Shown one piece after another: positions 41,360 through 50,126 of a stretch of DNA of 64,000 bases. How positions within the stretch are numbered: position 1 is the stretch's first letter; every line of letters starts with the position of its first letter. The DNA is taken from positions 86,010 through 150,009 of the forward strand of contig NZ_CP047177.1 in NCBI RefSeq assembly GCF_009834225.1, written 5' to 3'. The translations under genes were made by a program, and so were the position numbers. This DNA comes from Rathayibacter sp. VKM Ac-2759. GTDB lineage: Bacteria > Actinomycetota > Actinomycetes > Actinomycetales > Microbacteriaceae. The notes beneath the pieces are model-generated. The model searched no databases. It saw nothing but the letters and a program-made list of their open reading frames with translations, and was not told where the DNA came from.

Positions 41360-41929
41360 ATGGTCCGACTGAGCCTGAATTCGCGTGCGACGGCGGGGGC
41401 CGTCCTCGGGCTCGTCTCGGTACTGGCGCTGTCGGGCTGCACCATCGCACCTACCCCCGTCGACGCGGCTGACCCGAACGCGCCCGCGTCGACGGGGACG
41501 ACCCCAACCTTGTCAGCGGTGAACGCTCCGACGTCGACACCGGAGACGCCGATAGGCGGCGATCACGACGAGTCGGCGCCCCACGATCACGACGTTCCCG
41601 CTGACCACTCCGCAGAAGCGGACACGACGGCACTCGCGACGCGAGCGACGTCGCTGTACTGCCGGCCTGGACTCGACTACGACACCTGGATCAACGAGCT
41701 GTATCCGGTGCTCTCGCAGCAGGCGGCCGTCGCCTACGAAACGGTCGACCCGGCGAACGTGCCCTGCACGAGCCTCACGGGCGCTGCAACAGTTCGAGAC
41801 GGTGACGGTGCGTTCACGATGCGCATTCTCGTTCCTACCGACGCGGGGGAGTACTCCGTGTACGTCCACCGCCCCGCGGAGAGCACTCCCTGGGCCGTTG
41901 AACGGATCATCCCCTTGGGCTCGGAGTAA
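41360..41929 (+). CDS. Lipoprotein at the head of the conjugation operon
   Basis: Lipoprotein of 189 residues with lipobox LSGC near residue 27, then a long disordered stretch with a histidine/aspartate patch (GGDHDESAPHDHDVPADH). A small C-terminal domain follows (LYCRPGLDYDTWINELYPVL to VHRPAESTPWAVERI) with two cysteines. GGGAGCGGCAGCCG precedes the ATG. It may be an outside component of the conjugation machine. No family recognised. The histidine-rich patch could bind metal. Confidence 0.72.
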   Translation: MVRLSLNSRATAGAVLGLVSVLALSGCTIAPTPVDAADPNAPASTGTTPTLSAVNAPTSTPETPIGGDHDESAPHDHDVPADHSAEADTTALATRATSLYCRPGLDYDTWINELYPVLSQQAAVAYETVDPANVPCTSLTGAATVRDGDGAFTMRILVPTDAGEYSVYVHRPAESTPWAVERIIPLGSE

Positions 41930-41936
41930 TCCGGTG

Positions 41937-43112
41937 GTGAAGGGGGGAATGGGGGTTTTTGCAGCGGTCCTGGCACCGCTTCTCGCGATCGCGCTACTGC
42001 TGTGGCTGCTGTTCTTCGGCGCTGCTGAGGACGCTGCAGCATCCTGCCTGCCCGGCGGGGGGCCGGTGAACGTGTCCGCGATCCCTGCGGATGCGCGGGT
42101 CGGCGCCTACGGGCACGACCAGCTGGTGAACGCTGCACTGATCGTGAACGCGGGAGCGGCGAAGGGGCTCGGCGCGGACGGGCAGACACTCGGCGTGCAG
42201 ACGGCGATCGGGGAGTCCTCCCTGGTGAACATCGGCTACGGGGACGGTGCGATCAACCCGGACGGGTCGGTCGCTGACTCGATTGGCCTGTTCCAGCAGC
42301 AGTCGAGCTGGGGCACCGTCGAGCAGCGCATGGACCCGACGACCTCGGCGGGCTTCTTCTACGACCGCCTCGTCGCGGTCGAGGGTTGGCAGGCGATGGA
42401 GCCCTCCATCGCGATCAACAAGGTCCAGCGCAACGCCGACCCGAACCACTACACGAAGTACCGCGCCGACGCCGTGGCGATCATGACCTACCTGGGCAGC
42501 CTCGGCAGCAGCACGACAACCCCCGCGACGACCGCTGCACCGGTCGAGCTTCCGTCGACGCCGGCCAGCACCGCACCTGCGACGGCTGCACCGATCGGTG
42601 GATGCGTCGCCGTGTCCGGAGACGCGCAGGCCCTCGCAGCCGCACTCGTGACGGCGATGGACGAGGGGCGCCTGCGTCTGCTCGAGGACAGGTACGCGCA
42701 GCAGATCCGCGACATGGCCGCCGGGACCGCCAAGGAGAACTGCGGCATCGACATGCGGATCCTCCAGATCATCACCATCGCGCTGAATACGTTCGGGAAG
42801 GTAGGGGTCTCCGACCTCAACCGACATTGCACCGGGTCACTGCTGGGCGCCGGCACCGGCTCTTCTCACTGGATGAACGGTGGCGGGAACGCGGTCGACT
42901 TCTTCTCCTTCGACGGCACGGCCACCACCGGCTGCGACGCGAACGCCCTGCAACTGCTGACGGTCTTAGACCCGCAGGTGCCCCAGGGCTCTCGCGCCGG
43001 CCAGATCCAGTGCCGCTCGACCACGTATCAGCACATCACCCAGTTCGGTGACACCCCGAACCACCTGCACTTCGACGTCGCCTACGCCGACGGCCCCCTC
43101 ACCACCGGATAA
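41937..43112 (+). CDS. VirB1-like lytic transglycosylase with second C-terminal domain
   Basis: Membrane-anchored wall hydrolase of about 391 residues from GTG 41937 (GTG 41934 also possible). The helix LAPLLAIALLLWLLFFG is followed by a lysozyme-like domain: TLGVQTAIGESSLVNIGYGD carries the catalytic glutamate, then DSIGLFQQQSSWGT and QRMDPTTSAGFFYDRL. After a threonine/proline linker comes a second domain with four cysteines (GCDANALQLL, QCRSTTYQHIT, HLHFDVAYADG). Such enzymes open peptidoglycan for the conjugation channel. Confidence 0.82.
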   Translation: MKGGMGVFAAVLAPLLAIALLLWLLFFGAAEDAAASCLPGGGPVNVSAIPADARVGAYGHDQLVNAALIVNAGAAKGLGADGQTLGVQTAIGESSLVNIGYGDGAINPDGSVADSIGLFQQQSSWGTVEQRMDPTTSAGFFYDRLVAVEGWQAMEPSIAINKVQRNADPNHYTKYRADAVAIMTYLGSLGSSTTTPATTAAPVELPSTPASTAPATAAPIGGCVAVSGDAQALAAALVTAMDEGRLRLLEDRYAQQIRDMAAGTAKENCGIDMRILQIITIALNTFGKVGVSDLNRHCTGSLLGAGTGSSHWMNGGGNAVDFFSFDGTATTGCDANALQLLTVLDPQVPQGSRAGQIQCRSTTYQHITQFGDTPNHLHFDVAYADGPLTTG

Positions 43113-43185
43113 CCGGACCCTCTCGACGTCGCACCCGCGGCGCCGATCACCCCCGCACCACCCACCACGAAACGGAGCACACACC

Positions 43186-43494
43186 ATGTCTGTCCTCATC
43201 TCGGCAGCGGCCGACATCCTCACCACCGCAGGTGCGCTCGGCGCCGTCGTCCCCGACCCGGGCCCCGGCGGCATGCCCCCCGGATTCGAGGCCTTCACCA
43301 CCGTCATGGGCTGGGCCAAGTGGGTCGGCCTCGGCGTCGCCGTCGTCGGCCTGATCATCCTCGGCGTCACCATGACCGTCTCCGCCCGCCGCGGCGAAGG
43401 CGGAGAAATCGGCGGCTGGCTCGGACGACTCCTCGTCGGCGTGATCATCGTGTCCGCCGCGTTCACGATCGTCGGCTTCCTGATGGGCGCCTAG
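43186..43494 (+). CDS. VirB2/pilin-like small membrane protein
   Basis: Protein of 102 residues: an N-terminal hydrophobic segment, a PG-rich loop (PDPGPGGMPPGFEAF), then two helices (WAKWVGLGVAVVGLIILGVTMTV and GRLLVGVIIVSAAFTIVGFLM) separated by a basic/acidic turn (SARRGEGGEIGG). Size and two-helix layout fit the VirB2/TrbC-like subunit of actinobacterial conjugation systems. Confidence 0.7.
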   Translation: MSVLISAAADILTTAGALGAVVPDPGPGGMPPGFEAFTTVMGWAKWVGLGVAVVGLIILGVTMTVSARRGEGGEIGGWLGRLLVGVIIVSAAFTIVGFLMGA

Positions 43495-43539
43495 CGTCCC
43501 CGGGAAACCGACATCACCAACAGGAAGGCAAGGGACGTC

Positions 43540-44262
43540 ATGAACGACTCCGAACCGCGTAACCCGTTCACCACGAAGGGCTTCATCATCGGAGCGAGCG
43601 TCGTCGCAGCACTCGCCCTCGCAGGCATCGTGCTCGGCGTGACGTCCCTGGGACCCGGGGGAGGCGACACCACCGCCGCCACCCCCGGCACTCCTACCCC
43701 TTCCTCCACCGTCTCCGCCGATGCCGAGAGCGTGTGCGGGCTCTCCGGCTACGAGGAGAGCGGCACCCTCACCGCACCGCCGACGACCGAGTGGACCATC
43801 GTCGGCACCATGGCCGCTCCCAGCTCCGCCGAGGCCGGCCCTGGGGAAACCGACAGTGACGGAGTGCGCACGTGCTACTCGCACACCGTCGAGGGCGCTC
43901 TCTTCGCTGTCTCGAACCTGTGGGCCATGGGATCGGACGCTCGGCTCGCACCGCTCGCAGTGGAACAGCTCACGGCACCGGGACCTGGACGCGATGCCGC
44001 TATCGCCGCCGATACACAGCAGAGCAACACCGGCACCAGCGTGCAGATCGCGGGATTCAAGGTGCTGTCCTACGACGGAGAGAACGCAACGATCGACACC
44101 GCATTCGAGCTGAACACGGGCTCGCTGATCAGCTTCCCGTCCGCGGTGAAGTGGATCGACGGCGACTGGAAGCTCGTCGTCACCGACGAAGGACAGCCGC
44201 CCTTCCGCCCCACCACGCTGCAGAACCTCGGCGGCTACATCGTCTGGGCGGGTGTCCAGTGA
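43540..44262 (+). CDS. VirB8/TcpC-like conjugation protein
   Basis: Protein of 240 residues with an N-terminal tail, one helix (GFIIGASVVAALALAGIVLGV), a linker, and an outside domain with two cysteines (VCGLSGY; CYSHTVEGALFAVSNLWAMG). The last part (TAFELNTGSLISFPSAVKWIDGDW) resembles the NTF2-like fold of VirB8 and TcpC proteins. The ATG at 43540 has AGGAAGGCAAGGGACGTC upstream. Its stop overlaps the next start by 4 bp. Confidence 0.65.
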   Translation: MNDSEPRNPFTTKGFIIGASVVAALALAGIVLGVTSLGPGGGDTTAATPGTPTPSSTVSADAESVCGLSGYEESGTLTAPPTTEWTIVGTMAAPSSAEAGPGETDSDGVRTCYSHTVEGALFAVSNLWAMGSDARLAPLAVEQLTAPGPGRDAAIAADTQQSNTGTSVQIAGFKVLSYDGENATIDTAFELNTGSLISFPSAVKWIDGDWKLVVTDEGQPPFRPTTLQNLGGYIVWAGVQ

Positions 44263-45848
44263 TCGCAACCGCCACAACCGGCGGTGGAGAGGCGTGCCTC
44301 CCCATCGACGTTCCCTGCTGGACCGGCGTCGCTGTCGGCAACGTCGTCTCGAAGGCGTCGAACGATGCCTTGCAGCAGTTCGTCAACAACATCTTGGAGG
44401 GCTACGGCAAGGCGATCGCCTCTCTTGGCACCGTCTGGATGAACGTGCCCTCCCCGGTCACGGTCGTGGACCAGGGCGGCGGCGTCAACGGTGGCGGCAC
44501 TCCGCCGCTACCGGAGGCGTTCGAGACGATCCTCGGCTACGTGACGTGGGTCTCTGCGGGCCTGGCAGTCATGTCCCTGATCGTCGCGGGCGTGATGATG
44601 GCGAGCCGTCGTCGGCACGGGGACGGCGAAGCTCACATGGGCCGCATCGGCGTCATCCTCCTGGCCGTACTGCTGTTGTCCTCCGCGGCGGCGCTCGTGA
44701 CAGGGTTCCTCCCTCTGGCGATGCACCTGAACGAGTCCTCGAGCGTCGTCGGCTGGGTGCAGGGGCAGTTGCAGTGGTACACCGGCGGACTCGCGATCCT
44801 CGCGATCCTCGTCGCTGCTGGCCGGATGGTGTGGACGCAGCGCGCGGTGCCGCTGCGCGAGCTCGCGGGATCGGTCCTGACGCTGATCGCCGTGGCCGGC
44901 GCAGGGCTGGTCGTCATCCGCCTGGCGACCCAAGCGGGCGATGCGTTCTCGATCTGGATCCTCAACAACTCGACCGACTGCGACGTGTCGCAGCAGGGCG
45001 AGAGCAACTGCTTCGGCACCAACGTCTTCGCGATGATCGCACTCACCGCGACCTCCGGAATCGGCTTGATCGGGCTCTTCCTGCTCGGGATGCTCGCGGT
45101 GTTCATGACCTACGTGCAGATCGCGGTGATGGTCTTCCGCGGCGCGATGCTCGTCGTCCTGGCGGGCATCTTCCCCCTGGCCGCCTCGTTCACGAACACC
45201 GAGATCGGCCGGCAGTGGTTCAAGAAGGCGATGGCCTGGACTCTCGCCTTCATCCTCTACAAGCCCGCCGCGGCGATCGTCTACGCGATCGCCTTCCGGA
45301 TGACCGGCACGGACCTGTTCAAGTCGGACGGCACCGGGCTCTTCCAGATCGTCACCGGCCTCGCGCTGATGCTCATCGCGCTCGTGGCCCTGCCCGCGCT
45401 GATGCGCTTCCTCGTCCCGGCCGTCTCCTCGGTCGGCGGGGGAGGAGCGGCGGGCCTGTTGCTGGGCGCCGCGGCTCTCTCGGCCGCGGGTGACGTCGCG
45501 ACGGGCGCGATCCGCGCCAGCAACAACGGAGGCGGTGGTGGCGGGAACGGCGGCGGTGGAGGCGGCAATAGCTCGTCCACGGACGGACCGTCCGGCAGCA
45601 CGTCGACGCCGGGCTCTCCGGCGTCGACGTCGGCCGCGGACCCGTCCGGGTCGGCGGCGACGGCCGGCAGCGGCGCAGGTGCCGGTGCCGGAAGCGCGGC
45701 GACCAGCGGCGCGGGAGCTGCCGCGTCGAGCGGCGCCGGGGCCGGGCAGCCGCGAGCGGCGCCGCGGCCGCGGCTGGCCCGATCGGCGCCGGTATCGCCG
45801 TCGCGACGAAGGCCGCGGAGGGCGCGAAGCACGCCGCTCAGGCCGTGA
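44259..45848 (+). CDS. VirB6/TrbL-like polytopic conjugation protein with apparent 3' frameshift
   Basis: Membrane protein with about seven helices (FETILGYVTWVSAGLAVMSL; IGVILLAVLLLSSAAALVTGF; FAMIALTATSGIGLIGLFLLG; GAMLVVLAGIFPLAASF; FILYKPAAAIVYAIAFRM) and a glycine/serine/alanine-rich tail. The open frame ends at 45848 with an unlikely arginine-rich tail. In another frame, the region after about 45740 reads GAGIAVATKAAEGAKHAAQ and continues VKAGTEEATGSNESGS to a TAA at 45893-45895, 3 bp before the next ATG. One base therefore seems to be missing near 45738-45747 in a GC-rich run. GTG start overlaps the previous stop. Confidence 0.75.
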   Translation: MIATATTGGGEACLPIDVPCWTGVAVGNVVSKASNDALQQFVNNILEGYGKAIASLGTVWMNVPSPVTVVDQGGGVNGGGTPPLPEAFETILGYVTWVSAGLAVMSLIVAGVMMASRRRHGDGEAHMGRIGVILLAVLLLSSAAALVTGFLPLAMHLNESSSVVGWVQGQLQWYTGGLAILAILVAAGRMVWTQRAVPLRELAGSVLTLIAVAGAGLVVIRLATQAGDAFSIWILNNSTDCDVSQQGESNCFGTNVFAMIALTATSGIGLIGLFLLGMLAVFMTYVQIAVMVFRGAMLVVLAGIFPLAASFTNTEIGRQWFKKAMAWTLAFILYKPAAAIVYAIAFRMTGTDLFKSDGTGLFQIVTGLALMLIALVALPALMRFLVPAVSSVGGGGAAGLLLGAAALSAAGDVATGAIRASNNGGGGGGNGGGGGGNSSSTDGPSGSTSTPGSPASTSAADPSGSAATAGSGAGAGAGSAATSGAGAAASSGAGAGQPRAAPRPRLARSAPVSPSRRRPRRARSTPLRP

Positions 45849-45898
45849 AGGCCGGCACCGAAGAGGCGACCGGCAGCAACGAGAGCGGGAGCTAACCC

Positions 45899-47410
45899 AT
45901 GTCCAGCACGGCAACCGAACCGATCAAGGCTCGCACGTACGGCAACTGGCGAAAGCCTCAGACCGCCGGCCTCGGCGGGCTGGGGCAGCTCGCCACCCTC
46001 GTGATGTTCGTGGGCATCGTGTCCTCGATCATCGCGTCCATGTTCTCCGGCCTCGGGCCGGCTCTGATCGTCGCCGGGATCTTCGGCGGCATCCTCCTGA
46101 CCGTCTCGGTCAAGGACAAGCACGGGCAGTCAGCCCTGGGAAGGATGGTGGTCCGCGTGAACTGGTGGCGCACCAAGAGCAAGGGAGCGAACATCTACCG
46201 CTCCGGCCCGATCGGCCGCGCGAAGTGGGGGACGTTCCAGCTCCCGGGGCTGGCCGCGGCGTCGCAGCTCACCGAGCACGAGGACTCCCACGGCCGCCGG
46301 TTCGCTCTGATCAGCACTCCGATGACGAAGCACTTCACCGTGGTTTTCGCGACGGAGCCGGATGGCGCCGCGCTGGTGGATCAGGAGCAGATCAACAACC
46401 AGGTCGCGGAGTACGGCATCTGGCTCGCCAACCTCGGAGACGAGCCCGGCATCGAGGCGGCCTCCGTGACGGTCGAGACGGCGCCTGACACGGGCACGCG
46501 CCTGCGCGGTGAGGTCGAGGGGTCGATGGACCCGGACGCGCCGCTGTTCGCGCGAGCAATGCTCCAAGAGGTCGTAGAGACCTACCCGGTCGGATCGGCC
46601 ACGATCCACGCCTACATCGCGCTCACGTTCACGGCGACCGCGCGGATCAACGGGAAGCGCCGCAACGCCAAGGAGGTCGCCGCGGACCTCTCCGCCCGCA
46701 TCCCCGGCTTGACGTCTTCTCTCGCGGCGACGGGGGCGGGCGCAGCGCGGCCCCTGAGCGCTCAGGAGCTGTGCGAGGTCATCCGCACCGCGTACGACCC
46801 CGCCGCGGCGCTCTTGATCGATCAGGCGCGCGCAGAGGGCGAGACGGCTGACCTGTCCTGGACCGACGTCGGCCCCGCGGGCGCCGAAGCGCACTGGGAC
46901 TCCTACCGTCACGACGGAGCGGTGTCGACGTCGTGGACCATGACCGCCCCGCCGCGCGGCGTCGTCCAGTCGAACATCCTCGCCCGCCTGCTCGCACCGC
47001 ACCGCGACATCGCCCGCAAGCGCGTCACCCTGCTCTACCGGCCCATCGACCCCGCCCGCGCCGCAGCGCTGGTCGAGGCGGACCTGAACGCTGCCCAGTT
47101 CAACTCCTCCGCGTCCACCAAGCCCACCGCGCGCTCGACGCTCTCGACCCGCTCGGCGCAGGCCACGGCCGCGGAGGAAGCCTCCGGCGCCGGGCTGATG
47201 AACTTCGGCCTGATCGTCACCGCGACCACGCTGCAGCGTGGCCAGGAGCCCGAAGCGCGCGCCGCGATCGACTCTCTCACCTCGGCCGCCCGCCTGCGGA
47301 TGCGGCCCGCGTTCGGCTCGCAGGACTCCGCCTTCGCCGCCGCCCTCCCGCTGGGCCTGGTCCTGCCGCGGCACCTGCGCATCCCCAACGAGATGCGGGA
47401 AATCCTGTGA
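45899..47410 (+). CDS. SCO6880-family conjugation protein
   Basis: Protein of 503 residues with two helices near the N-terminus (LGQLATLVMFVGIVSSIIASM and GPALIVAGIFGGILLTV), then a large soluble part (KGANIYRSGPIGRAKWGTFQLPGLA; HFTVVFATEPDGAALVDQEQINNQVAEYGIWLA; TLLYRPIDPARAAALVEAD). This matches proteins labelled SCO6880 family, which appear to join a VirB3/PrgI-like membrane part to the N-terminal part of VirB4. The ATP-binding part is encoded separately in the next gene. Confidence 0.85.
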   Translation: MSSTATEPIKARTYGNWRKPQTAGLGGLGQLATLVMFVGIVSSIIASMFSGLGPALIVAGIFGGILLTVSVKDKHGQSALGRMVVRVNWWRTKSKGANIYRSGPIGRAKWGTFQLPGLAAASQLTEHEDSHGRRFALISTPMTKHFTVVFATEPDGAALVDQEQINNQVAEYGIWLANLGDEPGIEAASVTVETAPDTGTRLRGEVEGSMDPDAPLFARAMLQEVVETYPVGSATIHAYIALTFTATARINGKRRNAKEVAADLSARIPGLTSSLAATGAGAARPLSAQELCEVIRTAYDPAAALLIDQARAEGETADLSWTDVGPAGAEAHWDSYRHDGAVSTSWTMTAPPRGVVQSNILARLLAPHRDIARKRVTLLYRPIDPARAAALVEADLNAAQFNSSASTKPTARSTLSTRSAQATAAEEASGAGLMNFGLIVTATTLQRGQEPEARAAIDSLTSAARLRMRPAFGSQDSAFAAALPLGLVLPRHLRIPNEMREIL

Positions 47411-47522
47411 CACACCCCGCCACCACCAGGACGGCACTGGACACACGTCCGGTGCCGTCCCGGGTTAACCCTCAGCCCTCACCCGTCTTTGTCGTCGTTC
47501 CGACCCTTCTTGGAGGCCCCCA

Positions 47523-49487
47523 GTGAGCATCACCACCAAGCTCTTCTCCCGCCACCGCGACACCGAACCCGCCGACGCCCCCGCCGACATCGACGGCGAC
47601 GGCCTGCCGACCGGTGCCGTCGACGTCGACCAGAGCGAAGAGGCCGGCGACGTCGACGCGCTCGACTCCGCCACGCCCACGGGCGCGGTCGGTGCCCCGA
47701 CGACGGCGCAGGCCGCGGCGACATCGACGGACGCTCGCGCCCGTTCACGCCGCACGCGGAAGGCTGAGGAGGAGGCCGCCGCAGCTCGCGCCGCCAGCTC
47801 TCCTCTCGCCCGCGAGAAGCCCTCCAAGCGGTCGCGGAAGAAGCGAGCGATCCCGCACCAGGGCGGCAGACAGAACATCGAGAAAGAGTCGGCGCCGAAG
47901 CGCCCGATGCGGCCGACGTCGACGGGATGGCTCGGCCGCGGCGGCGGCCAGGCCGTCTCGATCCAGCCCGCCGATGAGTTCCGCGCGACGACCGTTCAGG
48001 TGTGCGGGCTGTACCCCTTCTCGGTCGGAACGGGCACGCCCATGATCGGCGTGCCGTTGGGGAAGAACCTCACCACCGGGGCCTCCGTGTTGTGCGACCC
48101 GATCAGCTGGTTCCAGCGGGCGCAGCTCATCTCCAACCCGTCGATGTTCGTCCTCGGCAAGCCGGGCCTGGGGAAGTCCTCGCTGACCCGCCGCATGGCG
48201 ACCGGGCTCGCCGGGTACGGCACCATTCCGCTGGTCCTCGGAGATTTGAAGCCCGACTACGTGGATCTGATCCGCGCGATGGAGGGGCAGGTCATCACCC
48301 TCGGCCGTGACCGCGGCTACCTCAACATCCTCGACCCGGGCGAGGCGACCAGCGCGGCGAAGCGCCTGCGCGACGACGCCGACCAGGCGCTCGAGCAAGC
48401 CGCGGAGCTCGACGCCCGCGGCGGCGACTCCACGGAGCTGCACCTGCGCGCGGTGAAGGCGCAGCGCCTCGCCGCTCAGGTCCTCGCGGACGCTCACGGC
48501 CGCCGGCACACGATGATCGCAGCGCTCCTGACGATCCTCCGCTCCCAGCCGCCCACGGACCGGGAGGAGACGATCATCGACCGGGCGTTGAAGTACCTGG
48601 ACGAGCACCACGAGGGCATCCCCGTCCTCGCGGACCTGCTCGCCGTCATCCAGGCCGCGCCGGACGAGATTCGACAGGTCGCGCTCGACCGCAACGACCT
48701 CAAGCGGTACAAGGAAATCACCGAGAACCTCGAAGCGTCCCTCATCGGCCTCACCTCCGGTGGCCGGCTGGGCGAGATCTTCTCCCGCCAGACCACCACC
48801 CCGATGCGGCGCGACCGCCCCGTGGTCTACGACGTGTCCTCGATCGATGACTCCGAAGGCGACCTCCAGGCGGCGATCCTCCTCGCATGCTGGTCCGCGG
48901 GGTTCGGGACGGTCAACGTCGCCGCGGCGCTGGCCGATGCGGGGATCGAGCCCCGCCGCCACTACTTCGTGATCCTGGACGAGCTGTGGCGGGCGCTGCG
49001 CGCGGGAAAGGGCATGGTCGATCGCGTCGACGCCCTCACCCGCCTGAACCGCGCCCGCGGCGTCGGCCTGGCGATGATCAGCCACACCATGTCCGACCTC
49101 CTCGCGCTTTCCAGCGAAGAGGACCGGATGAAGGCCCGCGGATTCGTGGAGCGCTCCGGCATGGTCATCTGCGGCGGCCTGCCCGGTGCTGAGATGCCCC
49201 TGCTCACCTCGGCGGTGCCGCTGTCTTCGAAGGAGCAGGAAATGCTCACGAGCTGGCAGGACCCGCCCGCCTGGGATGGCGTCTCCGGGAAGGAAGCGGA
49301 CCCGCCCGGCCGTGGCCTGTTCCTGATCAAGGTGGGCGGCCGTCCCGGCATCCCCGTCCGCGTCCACCTGACCGGGGCGGAGAAGGACGTCAACGACACC
49401 AACAAGCTCTGGCACACCACGAGCCGCGCAGGCCGCGCGAACGAGCCCCTGGCGACCGATCCGGTCATGGTGGAGATCCTGCCGTGA
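47523..49487 (+). CDS. VirB4-like conjugation ATPase
   Basis: ATPase of 654 residues. The first 150 residues are disordered, acidic then basic. The motor domain has a Walker A in VLGKPGLGKSSLTRRM (near 212-220) and a Walker B in YFVILDELWRALRAGKG (near 483), with RGVGLAMISHTMSDLLAL as the following motif. It powers assembly of or transport through the secretion channel. TTGGAGG lies 7 bases before the GTG start. The following small gene overlaps by 4 bp. Confidence 0.87.
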   Translation: MSITTKLFSRHRDTEPADAPADIDGDGLPTGAVDVDQSEEAGDVDALDSATPTGAVGAPTTAQAAATSTDARARSRRTRKAEEEAAAARAASSPLAREKPSKRSRKKRAIPHQGGRQNIEKESAPKRPMRPTSTGWLGRGGGQAVSIQPADEFRATTVQVCGLYPFSVGTGTPMIGVPLGKNLTTGASVLCDPISWFQRAQLISNPSMFVLGKPGLGKSSLTRRMATGLAGYGTIPLVLGDLKPDYVDLIRAMEGQVITLGRDRGYLNILDPGEATSAAKRLRDDADQALEQAAELDARGGDSTELHLRAVKAQRLAAQVLADAHGRRHTMIAALLTILRSQPPTDREETIIDRALKYLDEHHEGIPVLADLLAVIQAAPDEIRQVALDRNDLKRYKEITENLEASLIGLTSGGRLGEIFSRQTTTPMRRDRPVVYDVSSIDDSEGDLQAAILLACWSAGFGTVNVAAALADAGIEPRRHYFVILDELWRALRAGKGMVDRVDALTRLNRARGVGLAMISHTMSDLLALSSEEDRMKARGFVERSGMVICGGLPGAEMPLLTSAVPLSSKEQEMLTSWQDPPAWDGVSGKEADPPGRGLFLIKVGGRPGIPVRVHLTGAEKDVNDTNKLWHTTSRAGRANEPLATDPVMVEILP

Positions 49488-49678
49488 GCGTCCTCGTCGC
49501 CCTCGGCGCGACCTTCGTTACGGCCGGCTCGGCCGGCGCCGCGATCGTCAGCGTGATCGGCGCCCGCCATCAGCGGGCAGCGGATCGTGATCGGTTCCTG
49601 CTCCCTGCCTACTGGACGGGAATCGGCCTCATGGCGGCCTTCGTCGCCTGGGACCAGTGGGATCGGGTGATCGCATGA
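49484..49678 (+). CDS. Small membrane protein of the conjugation operon
   Basis: Protein of 64 residues with two hydrophobic segments (VLVALGATFVTAGSAGAAIVSVI and YWTGIGLMAAFVAWDQW). Its GTG overlaps the VirB4 stop and its stop overlaps the next ATG, each by 4 bp. Position and overlaps support it as a real gene despite its size. Confidence 0.7.
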   Translation: MSVLVALGATFVTAGSAGAAIVSVIGARHQRAADRDRFLLPAYWTGIGLMAAFVAWDQWDRVIA

Positions 49679-49935
49679 GCTGCACATCGACGGTCGCCTA
49701 CGACGGATACCTCTGGGGCTGCTCGATGACCACGACGCTCCCGCACCCGTTCCACATGACGGACCTGCCCTGCGAGTACGTCGACGCCGGGCAGGCCGTC
49801 CTCACTTGGGGCACCAGCCGGCAGGCGGCGACCGATGACACGACGGCCCACTACGACGGGCCGGTCTATGAGCGGTGCGAGCCGCGGCGGTTCCTGCCAA
49901 CGCCCGTGCCGCTGGCCGAGCTGGTGACGTCGTGA
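49675..49935 (+). CDS. Hypothetical small protein of the conjugation operon
   Basis: Protein of 86 residues (MSCTSTVAYDGYLWGC), hydrophilic, with four cysteines (3, 16, about 33 and 68) and several histidines. The ATG overlaps the preceding stop, and its TGA overlaps the next GTG, by 4 bp. No family recognised; it may be a metal-binding or structural component of the mating system. Confidence 0.65.
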   Translation: MSCTSTVAYDGYLWGCSMTTTLPHPFHMTDLPCEYVDAGQAVLTWGTSRQAATDDTTAHYDGPVYERCEPRRFLPTPVPLAELVTS

Positions 49936-50126
49936 TCGCCGCCCGCACCAGCGGCGCCCTACTTCGGGGTCCTCTCGCCCAGGTCAGCGCGGTCGCCGGC
50001 CTGTTGGCCGCTGCGGTCCTCGTGGCCATGGCCGCCACTCTCGCGTTCACCGCGACGGTGCAGCACGCGATTCCCGCGCCACCGACCCGCACCACCACCG
50101 CACTGATTGAAGGAGCTGCACCATGA
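49932..50126 (+). CDS. Small membrane protein upstream of virD4-like gene
   Basis: Protein of 64 residues from the GTG at 49932 with a single strong helix (AVAGLLAAAVLVAMAATLAFTATV) and a short tail. The GTG overlaps the previous stop by 4 bp and its own stop overlaps the ATG of the coupling protein by 4 bp, so it is embedded in a tightly packed operon. Confidence 0.65.
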   Translation: MIAARTSGALLRGPLAQVSAVAGLLAAAVLVAMAATLAFTATVQHAIPAPPTRTTTALIEGAAP

